This document shows positions 38,265-52,152 of a stretch of DNA of 64,000 nt, piece by piece (the first letter of the stretch is position 1; the number at the start of each line of letters is the position of its first letter). The stretch comes from Allacma fusca (lineage: Eukaryota; Arthropoda; Collembola; Symphypleona; Sminthuridae): positions 40,782,250 to 40,846,249 of the forward strand of contig OX359249.1 of NCBI GenBank assembly GCA_947179485.1, read 5' to 3'. A program made the position numbers and the translations under genes. The notes beneath the pieces are model-generated. The model saw only the letters and a list, made by a program, of their open reading frames with translations. It was not told the DNA's origin and did not search any database.

Positions 38265-38888
38265 CTTGGAAACAATTGAACAGCATAGAACAAGGAAGTA
38301 ATGAGTTTCCAACTCTTTTGGACAATAGCAACAAGAATAACACACATGGTCCACAGACTCTGGGCCTATGGAAAAACCTTTTTGTCTCACTGACTTTCTT
38401 TTTACAGCTGATTCGCTAAAAAAAATTTCCCTCCTCACATACAGACACATTTACTCTACTTTCTGCGTTGCTTACTTCCTCGTATAGTTTATCCGGGAAG
38501 TATACATACTTGCATGTAGGTCTCCGGGAATTTACTCGTGTAAAAGGTTGGAGTTTGTACAAATGAGCGTACACAGGGAAAGTTAGAGGTACGAAAAAGT
38601 GGGAGAGACAAAAGAGACAACATTGCCGCTGTATGCCCTATCGCAAAAATCACTTGCCAAAACTCGTGGCAAATCAACAAGCTCTCTCCCCTCGCATCAT
38701 TTATGTACAAATGGCTGTCATGAACCTTAGGCCTGGACTATGCATAGAAGGAACGGAGTGCAACCGAGAGTAAACTTGACAAAAAAAGCAAATCCTGGCA
38801 TCACTTTCCTTCTCTCCCAAACAGCAACCAGCCAGAACGGAGCAGAGTCAGAGAGTAGAACGACCGGCAATCTCTCCATCTCTCCTTT

Positions 38889-38909
38889 CTCTCTCTCTCT
38901 CTCTCTCTC
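38889..38909 (+). repeat. (CT)n microsatellite
   Basis: About 10 perfect units. Confidence 0.95.
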
Positions 38910-39364
38910 CTCTCTCATGTAATACTTAATACCATTACATGTGGTCTGGAATTTTTTGTGCTTCTTCACTATTTCCCTCCTACATCTCCTCCTCTCCCAT
39001 CCATCCTCCTCCAATGCATTATATTGATTACGTGTTATTGATTTCAGAGTGGCTTCACTAGTTGTTGTTAATTTACATTTAGAACAGCCATCCCTCCACA
39101 AGTTTTTCTACATGCTAATTTTATTACCACGGTTCGTTCTCTACTTTATTTCCTCACTCACAATAAAGGAGTGTACTTGAATCTATGAATATGAAATTAG
39201 TCATTTCAAAATGGGCCAACTTAGATTCCTTGGGACGTGCGAGATAGAATATCTGGAAAAATCCTCAAAAACTTTTTAACAACTCTTGCACGAGTCTTTA
39301 CACTTCTCTCACCCCCCCCCCTTCACATTCTGTTGACACGCACAGAGTGTGGCAGTGTAAACGT

Positions 39365-39420
39365 ATGCAAATCCATGCGTACCTAGTCACACTCACGTTT
39401 GTGGTTGTGCCTATGCAAAT
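39365..39420 (+). promoter_or_regulatory. Pair of POU octamers ATGCAAAT
   Basis: Two perfect ATGCAAAT octamers start at 39365 and 39413, 48 bp apart in the same orientation. The motif is the classic Oct/POU site. Eight more perfect copies (either strand) were seen in the window, so chance is not excluded. Confidence 0.3.
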
Positions 39421-39845
39421 TTTCCTATTGTTGTGTCTGAATCTCATTTGTGCATGCACATCTCAATGCACAATTTAGGTACTTATAATAATTATCAGTC
39501 CCACTTCTGAACTCATGTTTTTGTCTCGGCCGGCTGCTAAATTGCTGGAGCTCTGAACCCACTTGAAAATGCATAATTTTCTACTTACACTCTGTAATTC
39601 CCCCAATTCTAATTCACAAGGGGAAATAATTATGTACCGTCAAAAAGTTTTATATTTTCCTAAGTTCCACATGCCTTACTGTATTATACTTCCATTTGTA
39701 GTTGTTTCTAAGTACTGGTGTAATTAACGTCCTATGTATCTAAAAAAAATAAAAATCTACTGTTTGCACCGGAATTACTTAGGATTTGACATTTTATTAT
39801 TGATAAAGGGAACTTTTGCTAATAAACTGGAACATGCATAGAACA

Positions 39846-39861
39846 TATGTATGTATGTATG
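39846..39861 (+). repeat. (ATGT)n tetranucleotide repeat
   Basis: About four units. A shorter version occurs near 15760. Confidence 0.9.
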
Positions 39862-41001
39862 CGAAAGGGACGAGCGACAGGGAAACGCATGTGTACTTGC
39901 TACTAGTACAACCGTATTGGGAGGGAATGGATAGATATTCAAACAATAGTATGGAGAAGAGTTGAAAGGGGAGGAAAAGAGGAGGAAAAGTGAAGCTGGC
40001 TTGATTGTAAAAAGTAATTGGAGAACTGTTTTCCGTGAATATAGTTGGTAAACAATAATCTGCTCATCAAATGGTTCAAATGTATGGACTTCACAACACT
40101 TGTCTCGCTCCAGAACATTTCCCTTCCGTGTAGCCATCAAATCAGCATGAGAGAGGAGCGGGCTGTGAGAGACCTTTAAATACAATCAAAGTGAGCGCTC
40201 CCACAAGTATTTGCGAGGGATATCCATTTTCCCATCGGCTTAAGTATTCCATTCCTCCACGTGTGTGCATCGGCTTTGACCTCCCCTTCATCCTTTTCCG
40301 CAACAACTTTAAATCTTACATTAAAGTTGGACTAGAAAATGGGTCAGCATATTATTTCTCAACCACAAGATAAATCCCCGCCGTGTAACCCTCACTCTTA
40401 CAGGATTTCATGAAGCAAATTATGGTGAAAGCAACGGGGAAAAAAACCAGCCGAGCCCCTGACAGGTGAATTGTTTTACTCGGACGGACGTGCTTTGAGT
40501 GGAGAAAATGGAATGGAGAGAGTGCCGTTCAGTAGCTTTTCAAGTAACTATGGGTGGCATGTAAAGTGAGAAAATCTGTCCTGCAGTCAGTGGATTAATT
40601 ATTCCAGGCTAGCTGAGCGGCCACGGACGTGGGATTACAAAAGTTGCATTGATCATCCAAGTCAGAGGCAATCAATAGCTTCACATTGGTTTCCTCTCTT
40701 AATACGCTTGTCCACATGCGGATGCTCTCTTCTCGCTACATCCACACCTTTTTCATCTAAATCATCCACCCGCTTGTGTGTGCTCTCTTTCAGTTCTCCT
40801 CGTACTGTCCGGTCTCCCCAACAGAGTTCCCCGCCTTTTCATACCGAAGCGTGATAATGGTGAGTGGATGTGGACTTCCTGTATCTCTAAGAGCTGCAGT
40901 GTGGAAAAATGGATGGACCGAAACTGAAGAAAGTCGAGAGCAAGCGGAGAAGCAGCGTGAAAAGATACGGAGTAATCCTGTCGGTTTCCGATCCTCTCTA
41001 C

Positions 41002-41054
41002 TTTCTCTCTCTCTCTCTTTCCCTTTCTCTTTCTCTCTCTCTCTCTCTTTCTCT
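41002..41054 (+). repeat. Imperfect (CT)n tract
   Basis: CT units interrupted by CCC and TTT. It produces the Arg-Glu/Lys run in the minus-strand frame across it. Confidence 0.93.
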
Positions 41055-41516
41055 CGGCTCCAGCCTGGGTCTCTCCTTTATGTGTGTGCCCATGGACTTT
41101 CCCGTTAGAACGGAGGGCAGCTAATAGGATGTAGCAAGAGGTGGTTGTAGGTCGAGAAGCCGAAAAAGCATTAATTTCTATCCTCTTACCCCCTGCTTTG
41201 CAGTTCTTCCCTCCATCTCCCTCTCCGTCGTCCGCCCATAACTTGGCGAGCTTAGTTCGTGAAAAAGAGGATGGAAATAAGTGAAGGCTCCCCATGCAAT
41301 TTGTCATGAAAAGGTCCAGCGACAGGAGTAATTGGACTCTCTTCCCTCTCATCTCCTTTATGTGCATCTCCCCTTATGAAATCTACACACCGCCCCCTCA
41401 TTCTAATATCCCATAAGCCATTCCCCCATATATCTGTCTTGTGTGGGAGAAAAAGAAGAACAATCTTCCACGGCACTGAGCCATCAGCATCTCACCACCG
41501 GCCTGTCCTTCCCCAG

Positions 41517-41535
41517 TCTCTCTCTCTCTCTCTCT
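41517..41535 (+). repeat. (CT)n microsatellite
   Basis: About nine perfect units. Confidence 0.94.
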
Positions 41536-42239
41536 TCTTCCCCGACTGTTTGTTCCCATGGAACAAATACAGACGAAAACATTCAAATTGTTCCACCATA
41601 TTTGAGCTATTGGCGGTAACTTCCTCGCGCTGCCTTGCCAACGAAAAGGAGATTCAGTGAGGGGCATGGAATTTCTACAGATTCTTTCTCCTTCTTCTGT
41701 TCTCTGAGCAAGCAAGATTTCCAAGGGATTCGGACTACTCTCACTCCTGGGGAATGGCGTGTAAGTGAAGGAGACAAATTGTTTGAATGATTTGTAGATA
41801 TTTTTTTCAATGGCGAAGTGAAAGTGTGGGAGAAATGTTTAACGAGAGGAAAAAATAAGAGGAAGCCACCTGGGTAACACGATCCGTGCTCTACCTTCTA
41901 ACTTTACTTCCATTGATAAGGCCAATGTGGAAACCCCCCAGCATATATATTCTAAACCGAACTTCAGTTTATAGCCAAGACTCAATCCGCAATCTTCTCA
42001 CTTGTGTCTGTATGTAAACAAAACCTCACTCAGATACTTCCTCCAAGACGTCTTATTTTCACTTCCATAAAACTCCATATGCTGGCACAAATGTTCTCCC
42101 AAGAATGTAAAATTCTTATGAAGTTTTACATTTTCTCGGGGAAAGTCAATAGTGGAAATGTTGTCGGATAAGGAGTAGAAGGCACTTTCTCCAGCTCTTC
42201 TCTGTTTCCCACTATATTTCCCCGTACACTGGCTTTGTT

Positions 42240-42910
42240 TCGAATGTACAATAATCTACTTAATTACTGGAAGCATTTTCAAAAATTAAGCATTAAACTT
42301 GTGACAATGTAATTAAATTCACCGTTCCTGCTTTAGTTAAATTAATTACTGAAAATACAGTGATATTCCATTCCTGCCTTTCAAGCTAACGATTGCACAG
42401 CTTACACACATTCTCCTAATAGAAATTTTCCGGATCCGCTAATTTTCAATTCAGTGGAATTCAATTCAGGAAGTTGTATAACATCCTATTCCTAATCCAG
42501 TAGAATGGAGCTAGCTTCCCATCAATAACGTGTTAAGTCCTTATTGAAGTTAAAATGTTCTTTCATACATCGTGTTCATCTAATTTCACTCCTGTTTGAT
42601 TACTCAGTCATAGCAGTTGAGTCGTGTTGTACAACTTTTGCGATCAGTGGGGAATGAAATTCTTACAAGTTAAATGTGTTTACGCAATGAATAAGCAGCT
42701 ATAGCTTATTCCCACTCAATTGTTTCAAACATATTGTTCTTTCTCCACAACAATATCTTGGGAAATGAGAACGTCTGTTGTGCTCTATGTATTTGTGTGT
42801 ATCAAAACATCTATGGCTCCCAGCTAGCATTCACATTTGAGGCTACTGTAATGTAGAATTTTTATTTCTAATTAAGTTCCTTATTCACTGATTAAGTAGA
42901 CTACAAATAA
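42240..42910. promoter_or_regulatory. AT-rich block with many homeodomain core sites
   Basis: This 670-bp block has no simple repeats and holds several TAATTA or TTAATTAA-like cores (about 42261, 42310, 42342, 42869). GTAATTAA and TTAATTAC form an inverted pair at about 42309-42349. TTCAATTCAG is repeated exactly at 42445 and 42460. The make-up resembles a developmental enhancer, but no experiment or alignment supports that here. Confidence 0.25.
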
Positions 42911-45273
42911 CGTCCTTATTTTAAAATTTGGAATTGAATAATAGACAGGGAAGAGATGGAAGAATACGTATTTATGCACGGGTAGGTACAGCATATTAGC
43001 AAAAAGACATATCCATGACAAAGTAAGGTATTAGATTGAATTTTCCATTGATTATTATTTCTGGAATAATGCGGACATACGGTTTATCTCCAGTCAAGTT
43101 GCTAATGCTCATTTTAGCTTCTTACCCAAGGAGAGAAAGTGAAAGGGGAAAGGTGGAAAGAAAATGAGGGATGGGGCAAGGTAGAGGGAGAAGACGAGAA
43201 TCGGAACTTATATTTTGGTGAAAAGTGGACCTTGAAGTGAGAAAATAGGAAAGGGAGAAAGCGTGGAGCAAAGGGTATATGAAAGTTACTGGCGTTTTGA
43301 ATATGGTACTGACTATTTATGTGGAGCTTGATATGGACCTATTCAGCCGGGATAATACACACAAGGGTCATAGGCTAGGGAAATGGATGCGAAAACCACA
43401 CAGTGGGTAGATATTGATTGAAGAAAAAACTCTTTTGAAAGAGAGAAGTCTTTTCCCTAGAGATTCCAACCAGTTTTCTACATATACACACATCCTTCGG
43501 GGCTATGACAGCCATCTCTACCAAGAAAATATTACACATGTTCGCTTTTCTTCCATTGTCGGCAGCTTTCTTTTTCCAGTATCTTTACTGGATCCCGGCA
43601 TTATCCCAGTACATACCAAATTTTCGGATTTTGTTGGTTGCGAAGAAACATTTGGAATGGACTAAGGAGTTCGGAGAAGAGGAAAAAAGAAAGGGGCATG
43701 GGAAAATCGAAAAACGATCTGCCTCTTAAAGTTTTTTCCTCCTTGTGTTCAGCAAAGAGAAATAGAAGACGAAGAGGTCAAAGGGCTGAGTATTGATGAT
43801 CCATGACGAATTTCCACAAACTCTAGATTAACCTTTTATCCTCTCCTCCAACTCACCCTCTCTGATGAGTTGACTCTAATGTTGACTGCACCTATCTTCT
43901 CATGACATGACTCTCATCTTGTAATCATTAGGCTAATGTGAGCTCATTTGGTGACACACGCTTTTTTCCTTCCTCCGCCAGCCTACCCCACAGAGTGCGG
44001 AGGTAGCTTCAGTAGCAGACTTTCTTCTTCCTCCTAATTCCCTCTCGGAAAAGTTACATTCACATGCAGGAGTGAGGAAGACGAGACAGCTACAGAGACA
44101 GAAAGACATTGGGAGATAGAAGAGTGGGTAGAGAGTACGTGAAAAAATAAAATCCAGCAAAGCCAAAAACCAGAGAAATTAGGAGGAAGGAAGCCCGGCG
44201 GAGACAAGGAAAGTGAACATTACATTTACCATCTTTAGCCCAGTCAATCTTCATTAGTTAACCCAGTCTAAGTTCCCCTTTCTATTGGAGTCATCATCAT
44301 GCCATGAAATGTAATGCAATCAGCCTATGTTCATCATAGCCCATGTTCCATATCCACGTAGAACAAAAACTTATTTGTGTGAGCGCACACACTCCAAACA
44401 GCCACGTCCTGCACCTAACTGCATTATACAAACAAGCCCACCGCAGACTTGAATTCAATCCATTTGCATACCGCACACCTACTGAATATGTAGTGTCTGC
44501 TCCCAACTTTTTCACCCACAGGAGGCCAATGCGGACAGGAGGTGAAAACATTGGTGAAGGTAGGAATTCACATAAGGAAAAATCAGCGAGGAGGTTTAGA
44601 GGGAAAGGCGAAGGAGACATCCAGGATGATCATCATCTCCCTGAAATATACTCATTTGGTTAATTCTACGGTTGCCCATTGGCAGTTGCAGCTGCTCAAA
44701 TTATTTATTCAACAATATTTATTCTAATGAGTCATTAGGAAGAACGACGCGAGAGTCAAGCCTTGAGACTCACTCTGCCCATTTATTTGAGGAAAAGAAA
44801 AAGTCAAGCAAAAAGAGAGAAGAAAAGTTTGAATGGAAAAAAGAGCAAGCCCAGACTACGGAAGGTTCGAAGAAAAAAAAAGTCCTGGAATGAAAGGGGA
44901 GCATATATAAAAAGAAAGTGTGTGCGTGCGGGAGTAAGACATTAGAATGAAAAAACTTTGTCCAGAGAGAAAGGACGTGCTGATGATAGAGAGGGATAAA
45001 GAGAGCAAAATGAGGGGGGAGAGCAGCGGTACAGGTAGAGGAGAGAGCGACAACCCAAATAGGTAAAGTAAGTGAAAATCAGATAGAGTCCAGGAGCCAG
45101 AGCTGGAAGGTCCAGACAAAGTGACAAGCATGAAGTGAGATGTTGCCATCGATCCAGATTTTCCCTCTCCTTTCTCATTCTTTTCCTAGCTAAAAAACCA
45201 ATCGATTCACGCACTTGAAGTCTTACTACATCGTCCCATAATAGACTTTCTCTCCTTTTACTCTCCCATTCCC

Positions 45274-45291
45274 GCTCTCTCTCTCTCTCTT
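45274..45291 (+). repeat. (CT)n microsatellite
   Basis: About nine perfect units. Confidence 0.94.
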
Positions 45292-45561
45292 TCCCTCTGA
45301 AACTTTTTTGTTAAAGTCAAAATCAGTTGAAGAAACATTTTCCCCATGATGAGTTGTTGTTTGCAGTTGCCAAGTGCAAACACACACATGTCCCCGACAG
45401 AATCCTATATCAGTGTCCTTGTAACTTTCTCAGTGAAGGAATAAGCTCGAGCCTATTTCACAGCTGGGATAAGGTTTTAAATGGCAATGATTTATGTAAT
45501 TATTACAACTGGTAAGCCCTAATCGGTCGGAATTACTTCATTCAATTATGCACAACTTGTG

Positions 45562-45587
45562 GAGAGAGAGAGAGTGAGAGAGAGAGG
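45562..45587 (+). repeat. (GA)n microsatellite, one interruption
   Basis: GA units broken once by GTGA, like the tract at 4932. Confidence 0.94.
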
Positions 45588-47099
45588 CAAGACCTTGCTC
45601 AAAACGTCGATCGCAACCTTTATTTCTGTCCTTTTCATCCTCTTCTGTCAAGGCTTCCATAGAAATTCCCTGCTTTGCGTCCCAATTTGCACTTTCTCCG
45701 TAGTAGTATCGGCAAGGCCTTGTATCTATATACATGCCGTCACACGTAGCTACATATCTATATACAAGCACAGCTGTGCCTCCCCCTTCCTTGGTTACTA
45801 TGCTAAAGACCTTAAAACATTTCTCTTTCCCCGTCAGCCTAATTATTCTGCTGAAAATTAATAACTTGTGGCCGGAATGTCTTTCTCCCTTCTGTTCTTA
45901 TGGTAGCTTCACTTAATGTTAATTTTCCCTCCTCATCATTCCTTTTATTGGCCTCGTTCCATTTTTAGCGCTAATGTTTCGAATTAGAATTTTGCAATTA
46001 AGGAAAGAGTCAATTACTCCAAGCATTGAATTTCTTAGGACTACTCGCTCTACTTCTCACTTCAATTCATTCATAAGGGTTAAGTGAAAATTTCCCAACC
46101 AAATCGGATTTGTGAATTGGTCCTAGTTGAAAATAATGGTAGGGGGAGAAAGTTAAGGTGAAAATAAAGGGAAAATGGAGCTTCAGGAGAAAGATACGAG
46201 GTACTTTTTGAAGGTAGTGTTTAGTTAGGGTGAAACAGGTACGAGCTGATCTATGTGTTGTGCTAACGAGGAGAAAACCTGAAATGAGTAAAAATTAATT
46301 GATTGGGAAGTCGGAATGCCTTTGTGAAATATCGATTACATCCGTTACATGGCAAGTGTTCTGATTAGATTCGCTTCGGTTGTTAGTGTCGCTAGCTTCT
46401 CTCCTCTCAAACGTGTACACAGATTGGAGAATTAGGGAGAATACAGTGGCGGATAGGTAGGTTTGGGTAATATTATACAGAAGAGGTTCATTACGCTCCC
46501 TTGTCACTACTTGAAGTCACCTTTGTGACACGTCATGGACTAAAGCCTGGCTTATTGTGTATTCCAGTACGATCCGTGTGCTATTTCCACTCTCTACGCT
46601 TTCTCTCTTTAATGTTTACCAACTGTGTGTGTAATGTAACGAGTAGTCTCGACGAACAACTCTCTCTCTCCCAGTTTTTCTTTCTGCCTCTCTTTCGCTC
46701 TCTTTCTCTCCTGTCATACAAATCCGGCTTAAAAATGGTGTAGCTATAAGGCTAAATATCATGAATAGATGCCCGTACAATTTGTAGACATGCGAGTCAC
46801 CAGGGACATTTTCTTCTCCCTTTGCTTCCTTCACAATTATCATGTTCCATTTGTCAATCTGTCCCTGCTGACTCTCTCTTTCCCTCGGCCTGCTCTGCCG
46901 TACTACCAGAACTGTGTATAATGTAACGTGTCTCATGTGTGTACTCGGCAGTATTTGTTGAGGTTCATAACCGAAAACATATTTCCCATCATTTGAGCCA
47001 TTATTTATTTGACCGTGAAAGTTTGCTCCCGCCAATCTCTGGGTCTCTTCATATTTTCTCGTCCTTTTCATATGTATTTACACGCTGATTCTCCTCTCC

Positions 47100-47150
47100 T
47101 CTCTCCTCTCCTCTCTCTCTCTCTCTTTCTCTCTCTCACTCTCTCTCTCC
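47100..47150 (+). repeat. Imperfect (CT)n tract
   Basis: Starts as CTCTC pentamers (CTCTC-CTCTC) and continues as CT units with TTT and CA breaks. Confidence 0.93.
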
Positions 47151-50142
47151 TCCAGCTCTCTGAGGCTCCCTGCCTTATTGGGGTTTCAGCCAACTAGCTG
47201 TTTCCACGAGTATTGGTCCTACTGTCTCGGTGCTTGTGTGTGTGTGGCTGCAAGTTGTGACTTGACATGTTGATAAATCCAGAGTGACTCTCTCGTTCAT
47301 GAATTATGAACGTGATTAATTATAATTCCGGTTGATTTTCCTTTCATTTAGGTGCATTTGCATTTCTTGAGTTGAGCACCGTTTAGTTTGTATCTAACGT
47401 GTGTATATATTAGTACACAGACCGTCCAATTCGCCCACTATCCCTATCTTTTTCTGCCTATCACTTTTCCTCTCTATCTCGACTACTTTCTCTTTGGCCC
47501 GTTTTGCTGCCAGTGCTTCGGCTGTCGCTTCGGTTCTACCATTGCCGCCGTCTACGTCAGTTAGTAATAGTTGCTATCGCATCCATGGCTTTCTGCCTTC
47601 CTTATCCAACAGACCCTCTCACTCTCCCCTGCACACATAACCAACCATTGGGGAGAAATAAGGAAGATGTATAGTTTGGATAGATATTTACATTCAGATG
47701 TGGCTTTGAGCGTGTTTGTGTGTTTGTGAGTAGCAGGAGGACCTATGCGGAATGGTAATAAGCTTTTGTGGAATTGTTTCAGAAACATAAGGTTTACAGA
47801 CTTGTATAATAGGATCAAATCTCGCTACTGCAAATCATTGATATAAGGGAAGGATCTCTGGGGAAAGCAACCTTTCTCCTGTTTCCCGATATGTACGCAA
47901 CGCAACTCTTTTTCACTCTTTTTCTCTGTCGACTCTCCAGAGACTTGCCTTAACATATTTCCCCTTTCACCCAGGACTAGTTGGTAGGCACCTAGTGTAT
48001 GTTTCTCTTTCGTAAGTGCTTTCTCCCACTCATACAATTGTATGCATGGGAAGGGGTTAGTAAATGTGTGTGTGTCACTCCATTCTGTCTACATCATTGC
48101 TATGCATTATACATGTGAAAAGATAAACACGGAGGAGAAAAATATCCGGACCCTACTTTCTCTCTGTCTACCTTTCTCTTTCACTTCTGTTTCCTACCCA
48201 CAAGATATAATGGTTTTAAATGGAGTCAAAACCAAAGCTAAAGTGAATGCTGGGATATTGAAACATTTATCAGATGAGTTTCTCACTGCTGCACCTCATC
48301 CTCGGGCGTTTTGTTCCCGGGACTTTAACTACAAATAGAAAAATACCCGCGGATCTGCTCCTGCCCAACTGGGATGCTCGTGAATGAGGCTGACGTTTTT
48401 GCTCTATTTTAAAAGCACTTTTCCCACCGGTCCAGACTCTCTTTTCATTGTATTCTTCCACGCAGATGACAAGGGAAATCGTGTATTTGAATAATTAGTG
48501 CACGTATAATTACATAGGGGCATAATCATGCAAAACCAACTTTTTATTAATTCCCAGTCATATTTATATGTATGTAATTACTTCCTGGGAGCTTTCCCAA
48601 GAAAAGAAACAATTATTATAAAAATAGAAAAGCAGCTATGATGATGATAGCAAACTGACCGTACTTTTCCCCTGAGCTCCATTTCAATTGCCAGTTGTAA
48701 TAAAATATTTATTCTAGAAAGACGTGCTCACGTTGTCAATTCATATCATATATGTATTCCATTTTGAAATAATTGTATTATGAAGAGCTTCTAAAAGAAA
48801 TAATGTTGAAACCTGCTCAGTTCAACTTTCCTTGCTTGGTTAGAAAGTACGGGAAGGGAAGTAAACGAGTCAATTGAATTGTTTTGAAAAGGGGGGATCG
48901 GTGAAAATAGACGAAAAGAGAAACAATATTGCTTTCTTCAGTCTTTTCTCCTCAGAAATCTTCCTCCACTGCTCATGTATCTTGTCTGCGTATGAAATAG
49001 CCAAGTTATGTGGAAAAAGTGGTGTGCCAGAAATTGTAAGCTCTTTTGGGATTTGTAACGGGTGCCCAAAGGGCAAGTCAACCAGGAAACAACCAAAGCT
49101 AAATTTCCACAGAGAAATTATGTCTGGGCTTGATGCTGGACAACAAAAGCTACGCGGAATGCAAGTATAGGAACAATAGGCTCAATAAGGACAATGCTTT
49201 CTATTCTCTTCCCTGTGTGTTCGCCTCTTTACTTTTCTATGTGAATGTGAGCATTCTTTCCGATCCTTTCTGAGTCCTCTGGAATTAAGCCATCCATCCT
49301 GTCAAAAATTATGACTTTCGTTGTATACAATAACAAGAGCTTACTTCCAGAGGGAAAAGTAAATAAAGACGAGCTTTCCATACACACACTTGTTCTCCCT
49401 TATGATTATTTTACAGTCGTTGGCAACTCTTTAAAACTTTAATTAATTTCCTAACAAATCCACACCGATGCATATGCCTAAGCACAAAAGCATACATGCA
49501 AAAGTAATTACTGCTGTAGGACTCAGCCTTTTTACTGATTATGAGTACGGTAAGAAATTTCACATAGAAACACATTACGACAGCCAAAGAAGAAGAAAAT
49601 GTACTTACATATCTTTGCTGACGTTATCAATCCAAAGTGATTTTTGACACTTTGAAGGAGTCTTTCTTTCCTAAACGTTTGTTTCTCAGTTTGTATTTTC
49701 TAGAAGTTATAGATACATATAGATACCTATATGACATACGCATTCATGTTTCAAAATCTTCTTCTTCCCTGCCTGGCTCTCAAAAAACAATTTCAAACCT
49801 TTTGTGTCTGTTTGTACAGATGGAAGTTTTCTTGGGGAAAAATGGTAAATTCCACACACCTGTTTTGTTCTCCCAGAGATAACTACTTCCTTTTCATTCA
49901 GAATTATTCCCAGCTTTCACATCATGTCAAGCTGATATTTGCCCGGTAAACATTTCCACAACAAAGTGCATTCACAATCTCCAAGAAAATGTACTTATAG
50001 AATCCACATTTCCGAGCAAAAAGGGATTGCTTGCCCGTAGATAAAGACGTTGATGAGGCTTGTTACCAAGCAGCTTTCGTGTGTCAACGTTTTTCAACAC
50101 AGACAGTTGCTCCTTTATTTCTATTGACTTGAACCGCAAAAG

Positions 50143-50155
50143 TTTTTTTTTTTTT
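50143..50155 (+). repeat. T(13) run
   Basis: Thirteen T followed by GAG. A second run, T(11) at 50260-50270, is also followed by GAG. Confidence 0.95.
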
Positions 50156-50259
50156 GAGAAAATATTGCTGTAAAAACCGCTGGTTGTCCAAAACCTCCGG
50201 GTATTAGAACACAAAACTTTTATGCATGCGATGTTTTAACAACACGAACATCCGAATTG

Positions 50260-50270
50260 TTTTTTTTTTT
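50260..50270 (+). repeat. T(11) run
   Basis: Eleven T followed by GAG, about 105 bp from the T(13) run. Confidence 0.95.
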
Positions 50271-51024
50271 GAGGAACTATTTAGAAAATATGGTGGAACA
50301 AACTGTGGAAATAATTTCCATTAAGTATTTCCTGATAATTCACAAGTGTACTGGATAGAGTTTGAATCGTTTTTGATGAACTGATTCTTGAAGTAAGTGA
50401 TTAGAATGGAAGCTTAAATGGTGAGAATAGCTTTGTAATTATTTGCTAAATGTTGATTTATTCCGAAGGAAAAATGTGTACGAAGAAAATTGCAAGTTCA
50501 GGGATTGTTAGTTTGAAATAATGATCTGCACTCAGAGAGCGTTCCCACCAGACTAGTCTGGATCTGAGAAAACAGCTCTCTTTTTGAAACCAGGAAATGC
50601 TGGAGGTTCTACTACAGTAAAGGCAGTGACTGATTGAGAGCGGGGAAAGGGAGAAAGCGAGTGATAGAAAGCGTTCTGGAAGATTTTGGGTTCTTGGCGC
50701 AAGGCAAAACCGCCGCAAGTTTTTGCGAGAATCCCACTCCTTACCTAACGTTCATATAATTTGGAGTCTGGACGGAAGGAGAGCGATAAAAATAGGGAAA
50801 AAATTATGAAAATCAATCGTTTGGTTAGCTCCAGGTGATCAAGAATACAAAAAAAAATTCTTTATAGTTTTCGAGCACGGAGCCAAAAAAAGATGCAGTC
50901 TTGGTCATTTCTTTCCTTTCAATCTCTTTCTCTCTAGCTGTCTTTAAAGGAAGGGGAGCGAAGACAAAGAAAAAACGATGACACCAATTCAAGGACGACC
51001 ACAAGCTCCAAAGTGAAAGCGTGT

Positions 51025-51041
51025 TCTCTCTCTCTCTCTCT
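51025..51041 (+). repeat. (TC)n microsatellite, short
   Basis: About eight perfect units. Confidence 0.93.
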
Positions 51042-52152
51042 TTAAACTATGCACGGAATCAGAGAACATTGCTTTTCAAGTTGGACTCTTGAGTTGAGAG
51101 AGAGCATTCCAATTTTGCGTAACATGTAATCTTGACTGATTTATTTCCCCTGACGTGATAATATTGGCATTGCATTGAAAGCCCTTCTTCTCCGTGTTCC
51201 TTCCTAGACGGAGAATATTGCAATAATATGCAGCGTCATGCAATCTCTAAGATTTACTCTCGGGCTGTCCTTAATGGGCATAATGGTAATTTCTGGCTCT
51301 CGTGTAGCGCAAGAACACTCTGAACATGGGGCAGTACTCCCCACTTAATAAACCTCTCTCACTTGGAATTAATTAGGTAGTTATCATTACTTTCGCAAAG
51401 CGTACTTTCTCCCAGTGTCACTTATGCACGTTCCCTTTTTCGGCTTATTCCGTCTCTAGTACCTTTTTTTTATCCTGCTCCCACTTGAATTCCCTTCGTA
51501 TCTCACATCCCCTGCTTCCCCTCCAATTTTCCCACTATCACGTACTTTCCTTACTTTCAGTTTTCACTTGGACTTACTTTCACTCTCCTTACTTCCTATC
51601 CCACGTCCTTTCACAATTTTTCTTTGGTGACTGCTCATTTAAGACAGAGATGCTTCTCCTCGGCTCTACTCTAGAATGTCTCCTTCCAAGTTTTTAAAAA
51701 TGGTCTGAGAAACTTTGTGGAGAGATTTTCAAACGAATTTTCTCTGAAAACATATATATTTTCATCCTTGGAACCCATTTTTTCTGATTGCACTTTGCAG
51801 AAGACATCCCTTTTGAAGTTGTACTGTATTTCCCAGGATATTTACTAAAATACTGATTATGCACTTTCTAGATCTTATTTGCCGTGCTCCCTTTCAGCAA
51901 TCATTTTAATTTCATCGCAATCCCTCGGAGCATGTTATCCATAATTTCTGCCACATGAGACCCCTTTCTCTGCCTCTCTCTCCTTCATCTATTACCAACC
52001 CTTGATTTCTTTCCAAGCGTCTGCCACTTTCTTCGACTTTGAGAGACTTTGTCTTGCCTGACGGGCGGGACTGAAAGCACATAACTAAATGAATGCATGG
52101 ATTTTTGCACGTTAGGAAAGAGATAAAGAGAATCCTTTGATAGAAGAAGAAA

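Larger units (their letters stand above)
32544..42239. other. Non-coding stretch, 32.5-42.2 kb
   Basis: No gene is recognised. Features are GT and CA tracts (33344, 35111, 36500), GA/CT tracts (38244, 38889, 41002, 41517), an (ATC)n at 36093, short duplications at 35.98 and 36.70 kb, a stem-loop at 34896 and two POU-type ATGCAAAT octamers at 39365 and 39413. The 201-codon minus frame at 41367-40762 is largely an Arg-Glu run made by the CT tract. Confidence 0.55.

Noticed and set aside
40762-41367. 201-codon ATG-started minus-strand frame
   Set aside because: Its centre is an Arg-Glu-Lys run produced by the CT tract at 41002. The flanks show no domain, and other frames overlap it.
48870-49170. 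Overlapping 68- and 98-codon frames on opposite strands
   Set aside because: The plus frame opens at TTG. A few cysteines in it do not form a known zinc-finger spacing, and no promoter or splice context was seen.
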